Under the pieces are notes generated by a model. That model was not told the DNA's origin. It made no database searches and saw nothing but the letters and a program-made list of their open reading frames with translations. The position numbers were made by a program, and so were the translations under genes. From TMP-86 sp964247385 (lineage in GTDB: Bacteria > Pseudomonadota > Gammaproteobacteria > Steroidobacterales > Steroidobacteraceae): a DNA stretch of 64,000 bases. Each line of letters starts with the position of its first letter. The stretch's first letter is position 1. Shown one piece after another: positions 8,917 to 17,493 of the stretch. The stretch lies in the NCBI GenBank assembly GCA_964247385.1, contig CAXTUB010000007.1, positions 105,074 to 169,073 of the forward strand. The letters are read 5' to 3'.

Positions 8917-9440
8917 TCGCGAATCAACTGCCGAATGCGGTCCTGGTATTCGTTCTCATCACCCGGGTGGTAGCCGCGGTGGATGTAGCGCACTGTGCCT
9001 TTGCGATCGATGATGACCGAGCTTGGCATGTCGGCCACGTGATACGTGCGGCTGACCGCATTCGCAGGATCGAGCAGCACCGGGAAGCTCACGGGCTTGC
9101 GCGTCAGCAAATCCTTAACCGGCGGTGCATCCTTGTCGACATTCACGCCAAGCAAAGTGAATCCCGCCGGCTTGTACTTCTTGTACATTTGATCGAGTAA
9201 CGGCATTTCCTGCTGACATGGACCGCACCACGTGGCCCAAAAGTTGATGAGCACCACATTGCCTTTGTATTGGCTCAATGAGACCGGCCCGCCGGCAAGC
9301 GATGCCAGCGAGAACTCTGCGGCTGGGGAACCGACATCGGCTGCGATGGAGAAACTCGCGCCAGCGATCACCACGGCGGCGAGAATGCTGCGTGCGACCA
9401 GGTGACGATTCAGGAAAGAGATTCCGAGCTTCATAGACAC
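8913..9440 (-). CDS. TlpA-like periplasmic thioredoxin
   Basis: A 175-residue exported thiol-disulfide oxidoreductase. A signal anchor or signal peptide spans about 15-34. The thioredoxin fold carries the active site WCGPC (Cys-72 and Cys-75) in LINFWATWCGPCQQEMP. The cis-proline loop is seen as ADMPSSVIID, followed by RGYHPGDE. It sits 7 bp downstream of the beta-barrel gene and overlaps DUF4266, within one minus-strand operon. It has a close paralogue at 19373-19885 that lacks both cysteines. Confidence 0.92.
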   Translation of the reverse strand: MSMKLGISFLNRHLVARSILAAVVIAGASFSIAADVGSPAAEFSLASLAGGPVSLSQYKGNVVLINFWATWCGPCQQEMPLLDQMYKKYKPAGFTLLGVNVDKDAPPVKDLLTRKPVSFPVLLDPANAVSRTYHVADMPSSVIIDRKGTVRYIHRGYHPGDENEYQDRIRQLIRE

Positions 9441-9447
9441 CTCGAGA

Positions 9448-10119
9448 TCAGAAATAGAAGGTGAAGCCCAACGTGGCTTCGATGTTGTGGACGTTCTTGG
9501 TCCGTCCCGTGATATCGGTTTCGAACACGTGATCCTTGACGTCCAGATGCGTAGCGAGCCAATCGGTGAGCAAGATGCGAGTGCCGACGCCGAAGTTCAG
9601 CGCAAACTTGTTCTGCTCCGCAAAGTCGACCGAGCCCATGCCGACGACGGCGTACAGCGCGGTGTTGTAGGCGCGGCCGCGGCCCAGAAAAATCTCGCCG
9701 GGCAGCATGTTGTAGCCCAGATCGATGTCGTAGTACTTGAAGATGCGCCCTGAGCCGCTCAAGACGGTGATGTTCGGAAATACATCCTCGAGACTGGTCT
9801 TGCCGGCCTTGGAGCGCGCGGCGCTCGCCTCGAGAAAAATATCCTCGGTGACGTGGTATGCCGCGCGAATGCCGTACACGGGATTGGTGCCGAAGTCTTG
9901 AATGCTGAGCGCGCCGAACAGGCCGCCGATCTCAATGTCTTTCGACTTGATCTTCGGCGTCTTCACCACGCGCCGCTGCACCTGCGGATCGATGATGGAC
10001 GGGTCGCTTTCCGGCGCCTCGGGCACGATCTCAGGTGATTCCTTCGCGTGTCGATGGAACCAGCTGCAGCCGGACAAGAGCAGCGCGGCTAGAAAAACAC
10101 CGCTAGCGCGAATTTCCAT
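9448..10119 (-). CDS. Outer-membrane beta-barrel lipoprotein (OMP_myx_plus-like)
   Basis: About 223 residues. The N-terminus has a lipobox (LLLSGC). After a 40-residue linker comes a beta-barrel domain beginning DIEIGGLFGALSIQDFGTNP and ending GFTFYF, of the type often found in myxobacteria and in gammaproteobacteria beside TolQ/TolR-type motors. The ATG at 10119 is preferred over 10185 because it gives a proper lipoprotein signal; it overlaps the upstream SH3 gene by 31 bp. It may correspond to a GltA/GltB-type outer-membrane part of an Agl-Glt-like complex. Confidence 0.8.
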   Translation of the reverse strand: MEIRASGVFLAALLLSGCSWFHRHAKESPEIVPEAPESDPSIIDPQVQRRVVKTPKIKSKDIEIGGLFGALSIQDFGTNPVYGIRAAYHVTEDIFLEASAARSKAGKTSLEDVFPNITVLSGSGRIFKYYDIDLGYNMLPGEIFLGRGRAYNTALYAVVGMGSVDFAEQNKFALNFGVGTRILLTDWLATHLDVKDHVFETDITGRTKNVHNIEATLGFTFYF

Positions 10120-10829
10120 TCTTTCGGTTCCTTGTTGTCGTTCTCGTTGGTGAACGCAACGTAGTTGCGCCAATCGGCGCGCCACATGAATTTCTTCGTG
10201 ATGAAGCCGCGTGCGCCAATCGAGACGTAGGCCAGCTGATTGGTCTTGTCCAGCGGTTGCGGCGGCGTGCTCTTATCGATGTATTGAACACCGGTACCGA
10301 TGCCGGCGGTCGGCGAAAACCAACGCCATTCCGGAACGAAGGTATGCCGCAACCCGAACGTCGCCATGTATCGGTTGTCGATGGTGCCGAGAGCCTCCTG
10401 CACCACGAACTCTGCGTCGAGACTTTCGGTGAGGCCGAAGTCCACATAGGCGGTGACGAGGTTTTGATGGTTATACACCCCATAGCCCGCGCCGAGCTCC
10501 CAGCGATGCGTCGTGAACTCAGGATAGGGCGGAATGGGCGCCTGCTCGGTGCCGGGCAACACGGTCTTCGCGAGTTCTTCGCGCTTGACCCAGCCTTCCT
10601 GACCGCGCGGTGCGCGAACCTTATACCAATCGGTGCGGCTGAAAAGAATGGAAACCGGATCGCCGCGTCCCACGACATAGGTAACCGGAAAGCCGCGGCC
10701 TGGCCCCGAGTGCATCTCGACATAAGGCTCGGTGACAATGGCCTGGACAGGTTTGGCGGCGGCATGCACATGACTCGAGAGAAGAGCTTGCAATCCAAGC
10801 ACCAAGCACCAACGTCGCATCAGCCGCAA
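10089..10829 (-). CDS. Secreted SH3-domain/beta-barrel protein
   Basis: A 246-residue exported protein. A signal peptide (about 1-24) is followed by a bacterial SH3 domain (about 28-88: PYVEMHSGPGRGFPVTYVVG, WYKVRAPRGQEGWVKREEL). A beta-barrel of roughly 145 residues follows, ending ALAVFF. The fusion suggests a barrel whose periplasmic SH3 part contacts peptidoglycan or a partner protein. It is the first gene of the minus-strand operon and overlaps the second barrel gene. Confidence 0.82.
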   Translation of the reverse strand: MRLMRRWCLVLGLQALLSSHVHAAAKPVQAIVTEPYVEMHSGPGRGFPVTYVVGRGDPVSILFSRTDWYKVRAPRGQEGWVKREELAKTVLPGTEQAPIPPYPEFTTHRWELGAGYGVYNHQNLVTAYVDFGLTESLDAEFVVQEALGTIDNRYMATFGLRHTFVPEWRWFSPTAGIGTGVQYIDKSTPPQPLDKTNQLAYVSIGARGFITKKFMWRADWRNYVAFTNENDNKEPKEWKFALAVFF

Positions 10830-10863
10830 CCTATCTCGTCATTCCGCATGGTCGCGATGAGGT

Positions 10864-13518
10864 CTAGTCTTCGGGTGCAACGAATGGATCGTTGTAGTAC
10901 TGGGCTCCGATGTCTAACCATTCAGAAACTAACTTGAGCTCCGCTGTCGTCATGTAACCGGCATGGCTTCCACCCACGGCGAACCGGCTGAAAAACGCGG
11001 TCGACGCATTGGCGCTTCCTGCGGACATCGTGGCGGGCACACCCACCGGAACCTGCGTCGGCTGGCCGGTCGCCGGATCGATGGGGCCGTTTACCATAAC
11101 GTCCTGAAGCGCGCCCATAATAAGCTCTTGCTCGTTATCAGCAAACAGAAGTTCGCGGTACGACGTCACAACATTGGGATCATCATTCGACACCGCGCTG
11201 GTCAAATCGAGCTGACCGGCAGGTACTTGCACCTGCGCAGCCGCATTCAGTGTGTTGTGGCAGAGCGTGCAGGTGTGATCGGTGAGTACCGTGACGCCGT
11301 CCACATCCAATGTCTGCCGTGTCTTCGCCCACAGCGGTTGAATGTGCGTGAGGTACTCGATCGTGATGCGGCAACGATTGCCCCAAGTCGGCAGGCAATT
11401 GGCGTTGGTCGGCGCCGCCGTGGTGAGATCGGAATAGACGTACGCAAAGCTTGCGTCCTTCGCGCGTCCTGCCGCAACCGGGTCAGTCCACACGTCGTCG
11501 TAAATCAAGTTGGCGCTCGGAATGGTGGAGCATGCCGAGGCATCGACACAGGAGATTCGGGCGCGGGTCTCGGCCATGATTTCGCCGAAATTTGCGAACA
11601 GCGCGGAGTCCGTGTTGGGAAACGGCGCGCCCGTGGTTTGCGCACCCGCGTTCACGGACACCGTCAGATCACCGCGGCCGTGCGCTGTGTTCTGGGTGGC
11701 ATCATGACAACCGTTGCAGGTGCGCACTTCGCCGGGCATCAGCTGCAGCCAGCTGCCATGGCGCACGCCCACGCGCCGTCCGTTCTTGTCCAGCACTTCG
11801 AGTGAAAAGGGCACATTGGCGGGCACTTTGATCTTGATCGAGCCATCAGGCTCGACCGGCGCGTAGGCAAGGATTTCTCGCATGCCAAGACCTGCGGGGC
11901 CGAACGCGGAATTATCAAACTTGCGCACGTCGCGATCGGGAATGGCGACGGGCTTGACGATTCGGATGAAGCGGGCGGGGCGCTGATCCGCCGTGGTCTG
12001 CTTCGGATCCGCGACGCCCGGGATGTTTGGCACGGCGGTGTCCACGCCGTCGAAGTCGTAGACGCTGCGGATTTGCAGTAAGCCCACACCTTGCGCCGAC
12101 AGATCGCGATCGATGTCGACACCCGGCACCTTGTCTCGAACCACGGGAGGCACGGGCGTCCGTTGCTGCAAGATCACCGGATTGACGATCATGAGCCCGG
12201 CTTCCGCGGCAAGCATAGGACGCAAGGTGTTGGAGTCGACGTCATACACCCATAGGGTGTACTGGGGAGGTGAGAGCGTAGCGCCTGCGGTCAGGAGATC
12301 ATCTGAGCACACGCGCGTCGCCGCCGGCGTTACTGAGGAGTCGGTGACGAAGCAAGGAGACCAGCTCACCAACATGCGATTGGTGCCGTCGAACAGCGGC
12401 CAGGCCGATGCAAATCTTCCGCCCGGCGAAGGCTGATCGGAAAGCGTGCTCACGTTCACCGTGGTGGCTTCGCTTTGGCCGGGGCCCGATGCGCCGGCCG
12501 CAGACAACGTAGCCTGATTGACCTCGACGAATTGCTCGGCATTGATCAAGGTGATGTCGCCGCCCAACTGCGTGCCGAGGAAGGGGCGCGTCAGCGAGAG
12601 GATCTTTCCGTCGGGGCGCGAACGCGCTTCCGTGAATTGAACGATCGAGTTGTTCGTGCCGGTCGCGTGACTGTACTGCCCGTAATACAGCTCCATGCCC
12701 GTGCCGTCCGGATTGACGCGATACAAGTTGATGCGGTCGCGATCCCAGCGCGAGAACACGAGCTGTCCGTTGTTGAGCACGGACGGCGCGAAATCATGAT
12801 TGGTGTTGAAGCTGATCTGATGAATGTCCGAGCCGTCGGCATTCATCACGTGAAGTTGAAACGCCGCTTGCTTGCGATCGTCCGTCTGCGCCGCATATTG
12901 CGGCCTGCCTTCATCCAGCAGGATGGCGCCCGTGGTGTTCTGCCGGGTGGAGGAAAACACGATGCGCCCGTCTGGCAAGTAGCGCGCACCGACGTCGTGG
13001 CCTTTCTCCGCGGTAATATCGTCGGTGATGATGCGCCGGATGGATTTGTCCGCAGCGTCGTACTCGTAGATATTCCACGTCGGCTGCTCGTCGTCATCTG
13101 CGTTCTCGATGAGCGGTAAACGCAGCGAGAACAGCACCTTCGTGCCATCCATCGATACGTCGAGATCGCGCACGTCGCCCTGACCTTGCGTGATGTCCTT
13201 CGTGACGTTGGTTTCGACTCCGCTCGCGCTCGCTTTGTCGCGCACGTACAGATCGCCGCCCGGAACTGAAGTAATCAGGTCGCGCACGTCGATGTCCTTC
13301 GCGGGCACCGGCTTTTTCACATAAGCGATGGGGTAATCGAGCGTGACCGGATCGGGGCTTTGACCGCTCGCAAGCCCCGGCGCGTGGCCGCTCACGCCGC
13401 TCGAGCATGCGGCCATCCACACGAGAGGGAGGAATGCGGCGAGCTTCAGACGCGCCGCCGCAATTCGCCAATAACCGTGAGCCGCTTCACGCAGTTTGTT
13501 TTTGAGCATGAGGAGCAT
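10864..13518 (-). CDS. HzsA-related diheme lipoprotein with beta-propeller
   Basis: About 884 residues. A lipobox (WMAACSSG) marks it as a lipoprotein. The N-terminal half has TolB-like propeller repeats (DLDVSMDGTKVLFSLR, RYLPDGRIVFSSTRQ, VLNNGQLVFSRWDRD). The C-terminal half holds two c-type heme sites, CNGCH near residue 600 and CTLCH near 749. This matches proteins annotated as related to hydrazine synthase alpha subunit, which are widespread outside anammox bacteria; real hydrazine chemistry is not implied. ATGs at 13518 and 13509 are possible starts; a TTG at 13575 is unlikely. It is divergent from the heme genes at 13791-17469. Confidence 0.82.
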   Translation of the reverse strand: MLLMLKNKLREAAHGYWRIAAARLKLAAFLPLVWMAACSSGVSGHAPGLASGQSPDPVTLDYPIAYVKKPVPAKDIDVRDLITSVPGGDLYVRDKASASGVETNVTKDITQGQGDVRDLDVSMDGTKVLFSLRLPLIENADDDEQPTWNIYEYDAADKSIRRIITDDITAEKGHDVGARYLPDGRIVFSSTRQNTTGAILLDEGRPQYAAQTDDRKQAAFQLHVMNADGSDIHQISFNTNHDFAPSVLNNGQLVFSRWDRDRINLYRVNPDGTGMELYYGQYSHATGTNNSIVQFTEARSRPDGKILSLTRPFLGTQLGGDITLINAEQFVEVNQATLSAAGASGPGQSEATTVNVSTLSDQPSPGGRFASAWPLFDGTNRMLVSWSPCFVTDSSVTPAATRVCSDDLLTAGATLSPPQYTLWVYDVDSNTLRPMLAAEAGLMIVNPVILQQRTPVPPVVRDKVPGVDIDRDLSAQGVGLLQIRSVYDFDGVDTAVPNIPGVADPKQTTADQRPARFIRIVKPVAIPDRDVRKFDNSAFGPAGLGMREILAYAPVEPDGSIKIKVPANVPFSLEVLDKNGRRVGVRHGSWLQLMPGEVRTCNGCHDATQNTAHGRGDLTVSVNAGAQTTGAPFPNTDSALFANFGEIMAETRARISCVDASACSTIPSANLIYDDVWTDPVAAGRAKDASFAYVYSDLTTAAPTNANCLPTWGNRCRITIEYLTHIQPLWAKTRQTLDVDGVTVLTDHTCTLCHNTLNAAAQVQVPAGQLDLTSAVSNDDPNVVTSYRELLFADNEQELIMGALQDVMVNGPIDPATGQPTQVPVGVPATMSAGSANASTAFFSRFAVGGSHAGYMTTAELKLVSEWLDIGAQYYNDPFVAPED

Positions 13519-13721
13519 TACCCGACGCAATGGACGCTTGTGTACTGAAATAGGCGTGCGTACTTCGCAGTGCAATTGAGCATGTGCGCATCTTCTTTCG
13601 AATACGCGCGTTCATTCTGTTAACACACTCACGGAATGCTCGCGCGCAGACGAGAAAAGCATATATGCGCGAAGCGGGTTGCACTGATGTCTCCGAACAC
13701 CGACGTCGGTTGCTTGAGACA

Positions 13722-13750
13722 TTACGGCGCGGAAATTCGCTGCTTATATT
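13722..13750 (+). promoter_or_regulatory. Candidate promoter of the heme/Tat operon
   Basis: TTACGG (13722-13727) and TATATT (13745-13750) are 17 bp apart. The -10 matches consensus at five of six positions. The predicted transcript would start near 13757, about 34 nt before the ATG at 13791, which argues against the longer reading frame starting at 13584. Confidence 0.4.
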
Positions 13751-13790
13751 TCGCCGCACTCACAACCCGCATATGCGTCCGGATGTACTT

Positions 13791-14987
13791 ATGAACGATG
13801 GGATGGTCAAAGTGGATACCGATTCGCAACGCCTCTCGAACGCGCGCTGCAAGCGTGCAGCTTTTGCCGCGGCGCTCGTGCTCGCAAGCGCCAGCTCCTT
13901 CGCGGCAGTGACGCGCGACCAGGCGAAAAGTATTTTCGATCGTATCGCCGGTGTTCCACCGTCCAACGCGACGTTGGATGCGATGGTCGCCTCTGGTAGT
14001 GCGAACGGGGCAGCGCTGATCGCGCTAAATGACCCGAATTTTTACAACGTAACGCTCAAGAACATGGCGATGCCATGGTCCAATCGCGAACAGACGGTGT
14101 TCGCTCCGCTGAACGACTACGTCGCGACCGTGATCGGCATGGTTCGTGACGATAAAGATTTCAGCACGCTCTTGTCGGCCGACCTCGTGTACGTTGCGAA
14201 GTCTGGCACATCGGGCGTAACGGCATCTTATTCGCCCGCGAATAACAACATGTATCAACAAATGGAGGATGCCGGCACTGACCTCAAAGCGCAACTAATG
14301 GAAACGACCCAGTCGTCTGTTACAGGTTTGCCGGCTGCCGCTACCGCAGGCGTAATCACCACGCGTGCCGCTGCTGAAGCTTTTTTCATCGCTGGCACAA
14401 ATCGCGCGATGTTCCGGTTCACCATGTTGAACCATCTGTGTCACGACATGGAAACCGTGCATGAGGTGACACGTCCGCCAGACCGGATTCGCCAGGACGT
14501 GAGCCGTAGCCCAGGAGGCGACAGCCGTTTGTTCCTGAATAACTGCGTGGGCTGCCATAGCGGCATGGATCCGATGGCTCAGGCCTTCGCATACTACAAC
14601 TACGACGAAACGACGATGAAGATCGTCTACACCGCCGGCCAGGTTCAACCGAAGTATTTGATCAACTCGGACAACTTCAAAACTGGTTATGTGACGCCAA
14701 ATGATCATTGGGACAACCGATGGAGAGGCGGCCCCAATCGGTTTTTAGGTTGGGATTCCACATTGAACGGCAGCGGCGACGGCGCCAAGTCGCTTGGACA
14801 GGAGCTCGGTAGGAGTGACGCTTTCGCTCGCTGCCAAGTCGAGAAGGTCTTCAAGAATGTGTGCTATCGAGCGCCCGCTGATCAAACAGACAGCGACGCC
14901 GTCAATACGATGATCAGCAGCTTCAAGAACGGGCACAGCTTGAAGAAAGTTTTTGCCGATGCCGCGGTTTACTGCGTGGGGAGCTAA
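13791..14987 (+). CDS. Secreted monoheme DUF1588/DUF1585-like protein
   Basis: About 398 residues. A signal peptide (ending near ASSFAA) precedes the mature domain. One c-type heme motif, CVGCHSGMDPMAQAFAYYNY, lies near residue 251 and resembles the DUF1588 heme region of planctomycete-type cytochrome proteins. The C-terminal segment (DSDAVNTMISSFKNGHSLKK, then VFADAAVYC) is DUF1585-like. The ATG at 13791 is preferred: longer frames upstream have an Arg-rich N-terminus and the promoter candidate lies downstream of them. The next gene starts 10 bp after its stop. Confidence 0.72.
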   Translation: MNDGMVKVDTDSQRLSNARCKRAAFAAALVLASASSFAAVTRDQAKSIFDRIAGVPPSNATLDAMVASGSANGAALIALNDPNFYNVTLKNMAMPWSNREQTVFAPLNDYVATVIGMVRDDKDFSTLLSADLVYVAKSGTSGVTASYSPANNNMYQQMEDAGTDLKAQLMETTQSSVTGLPAAATAGVITTRAAAEAFFIAGTNRAMFRFTMLNHLCHDMETVHEVTRPPDRIRQDVSRSPGGDSRLFLNNCVGCHSGMDPMAQAFAYYNYDETTMKIVYTAGQVQPKYLINSDNFKTGYVTPNDHWDNRWRGGPNRFLGWDSTLNGSGDGAKSLGQELGRSDAFARCQVEKVFKNVCYRAPADQTDSDAVNTMISSFKNGHSLKKVFADAAVYCVGS

Positions 14988-14997
14988 GGGAGTACAT

Positions 14998-17469
14998 ATG
15001 AAGCTCAATCTCAAAACTCAGCTCTCTAGACTTGGCGGATTGATTGCCCTCGTCGCGACACTTGGCTTGAGCGCCTGCGGTGGAAGCGGACCCGGGGTCA
15101 GTGCAAACCCCGTTCCGAGCGGCTCCGGTGCGCAGACATATGCCGGACCTGCGCCGAGCAGTGCAGACGTGCAGGCATTCAAGATCAATTTCTGGGAGAA
15201 CGTGCGATCGGCGAATCGTTGCGGCGGTTGTCACAACGAGACCAAGGGTCAGATGCCCAACTTTGCGCGTAGCGACGATGTGAATCTTGCTTATATGCAG
15301 GCCAACACAGTATTGAATCTTACCGATCCGTCGCAGTCGCATATCGTCGCCAAGGTTGGCGGCGGGCACAACTGCTGGCTGTCGGATCCCAGCGCCTGCG
15401 CGTCGATTATGACGACTTGGATCGCGAATTGGGCCGGCGCCTCAGCAGGCGGCGGCACCCAGATTCAGCTCACTGCGCCCGTCATTAAAGGTGTCGGCAC
15501 GAGCAGAAATTTTCCGGCCGATTCAACTTCGTTCGCGGCCAAGGTTTATCCGTTGTTGACAACGTATTGTTCGAAATGTCACGCACCTACAGCTGCAGTG
15601 CCTCAACAGCCATTTTTCGCTTCAGCCAACGTCGACGAAGCTTATGCGGCAGCTCGCCCAAAAATGAATCTCGATACTCCTGCGGATTCGCGGTTTGTAA
15701 TTCGTTTGGGCCAAGAGTTCCACAACTGCTGGACTACAAATGGTGGAACCTGTGCGTCTGACGCAATCGCTATGCAGAATGCGATTGCCGAATTCGCCGG
15801 TGACATTCAGCCGACGACTGTGGACGCGTCTCTCGTGATTAGTAAGGCGCTCACGATGTACGACGGGACGGTGGCGAGCGGCGGCAGCCGCTTTGACTCA
15901 AACGCCATCGCCAAATATGAATTTAAAACGGGCAAAGGAGTGACGGCGTTTGATACGAGCGGTGTCGATCCGGCGGCCGATATGACCTTGTCCGGCAACG
16001 TGACATGGGTGGGCGGCTGGGGCCTAAAGTTTGGCGCAGGCGGTAAGGCGCAAGCCTCGACCGCCGCCAGTAAGAAAATTCACGACATGATTCTCGGCAC
16101 GGGCGAATTTTCTCTGGAAGCCTGGGTAGCACCGGCCAACGTAACTCAGGAAATGGCGTACATGCTGAGTTACTCGGGCGGCACCATGCAGCGCAATTTC
16201 ACGCTGGGTCAATCACAGTACAACTACGATGCCTTCCTGCGCTCGAGCGCGACGGATGCCAATGGCATGCCCGCGCTATCGACGGCGGATGCCGCAAAGC
16301 GCCTTCAGGCATCGCTTCAACATGTGGTCGTCACGTATGACCCGGTCGGGGGACGGAAGATCTATGTCAACGGGGTTTATACCGGGGACATGGACAAGCA
16401 AACGGGCGGGACGATTTCAAATTGGGACAATACGTTCGCACTTGTGTTGGGCAACGAGGTTTCGAGCAATCGCTCGTGGACTGGTGTCATCAAGTTTGTC
16501 GCGATTCACAACCGGGCGCTCACACCAGCACAGATCACGCAAAACTTCGCGGCGGGTGTCGGCGAGCGTTATTTTCTACTGTTCAACGTTGAACAGCCCA
16601 CCGGCGTCTCGCAAGGGTATGTGATGTTTGAAGTAAGCATTTACGACACCTACAGCTATCTCTTCAACAAGCCAGTCTTCATCTCGCTTGATCCAAATGC
16701 GAAGCCGGACAACATCGTCGTGAAGGGCATCCGCATCGGCGTGAATGGCGTAATTCCGAACGTGGGGCAGGCGTATATCCCTCTCGACACTGTCATTAGC
16801 GCGTCGAATTACTTCGCGGGTCAGGGACAGGCGCTGTCTAGCATAGGTACAGTCATTGGATTAGACAAAGGCGCTGAGCTCGATACCTTTTTCCTTAGCT
16901 TCGACCAGCTCGGTTCAAATATGCACGTCGTGACCGAGCCTCAACCCATCCAGCCAGCGCCGGTATTCGGACCGGTTTCGTCGAAAATTGGTGTGCGCAC
17001 GTTCGATCGGATTAACGCCAGCATGTCTGCGATCACGAATGTGCCCAAGACCAACGCTAAGGTTAGTGCGACTTTCCAGACTGTGAAGCAGCAGCTGCCT
17101 ACGTCTCCCACGCTAGAAGGCTTCCTGTCCTCTCATCAAGTAGGTATCGCGCAACTTGCGATTCAATACTGCAGTGAGATGTTAAATGACACGACGAAGC
17201 GAAGCGCGATGTTCCCAGGCGTTGATTTCTCGGCGCCTGGGAAGTTGGGTACTCAAACTGGCCGAAACGCAATTATTAATCCTTTAGTGACGGCCGCTCT
17301 TGGATCGAACTTATCGAGTCAAGATGCTTTACAAACTGCAAGCGAGCTCGACAACTTGATTACCAACTTGAAGTGCAACAACGGCAGCTGCTCGGCTCAG
17401 CGTGAAATTGACGTGACAAAAGCGGTCTGTGCGGCAGCCATCGGTGGCGCTGGTGTGGTGGCTAATTAA
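14998..17469 (+). CDS. Diheme cytochrome-LamG domain lipoprotein
   Basis: About 823 residues. A lipobox (GLSACGG) marks a lipoprotein. Two copies of a roughly 110-residue cytochrome module follow, each with a c-type heme motif and a later HNCW motif: CGGCHNETK then GGGHNCWLSD, and CSKCHAPTA then EFHNCWTTNG (hemes near residues 75 and 191). Residues about 310-520 form a laminin-G/concanavalin-like sandwich (GEFSLEAWVAP, HVVVTYDPVGGRKIYVNGVY, FVAIHNRALTPAQI). The C-terminal 300 residues are unrecognised. The start is at 14998 with GGGAGTACAT just upstream. LamG domains usually bind sugars or surfaces; a cell-surface redox or polymer-binding role is inferred. Confidence 0.78.
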   Translation: MKLNLKTQLSRLGGLIALVATLGLSACGGSGPGVSANPVPSGSGAQTYAGPAPSSADVQAFKINFWENVRSANRCGGCHNETKGQMPNFARSDDVNLAYMQANTVLNLTDPSQSHIVAKVGGGHNCWLSDPSACASIMTTWIANWAGASAGGGTQIQLTAPVIKGVGTSRNFPADSTSFAAKVYPLLTTYCSKCHAPTAAVPQQPFFASANVDEAYAAARPKMNLDTPADSRFVIRLGQEFHNCWTTNGGTCASDAIAMQNAIAEFAGDIQPTTVDASLVISKALTMYDGTVASGGSRFDSNAIAKYEFKTGKGVTAFDTSGVDPAADMTLSGNVTWVGGWGLKFGAGGKAQASTAASKKIHDMILGTGEFSLEAWVAPANVTQEMAYMLSYSGGTMQRNFTLGQSQYNYDAFLRSSATDANGMPALSTADAAKRLQASLQHVVVTYDPVGGRKIYVNGVYTGDMDKQTGGTISNWDNTFALVLGNEVSSNRSWTGVIKFVAIHNRALTPAQITQNFAAGVGERYFLLFNVEQPTGVSQGYVMFEVSIYDTYSYLFNKPVFISLDPNAKPDNIVVKGIRIGVNGVIPNVGQAYIPLDTVISASNYFAGQGQALSSIGTVIGLDKGAELDTFFLSFDQLGSNMHVVTEPQPIQPAPVFGPVSSKIGVRTFDRINASMSAITNVPKTNAKVSATFQTVKQQLPTSPTLEGFLSSHQVGIAQLAIQYCSEMLNDTTKRSAMFPGVDFSAPGKLGTQTGRNAIINPLVTAALGSNLSSQDALQTASELDNLITNLKCNNGSCSAQREIDVTKAVCAAAIGGAGVVAN

Positions 17470-17493
17470 ACGCGAGATTAACGAGGAAGTTGT

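Noticed and set aside
10864..13518. Hydrazine synthase and anammox metabolism
   Set aside because: Only the general HzsA-related architecture is present; the other hydrazine synthase subunits and hydrazine dehydrogenase are absent, and such relatives are common elsewhere.
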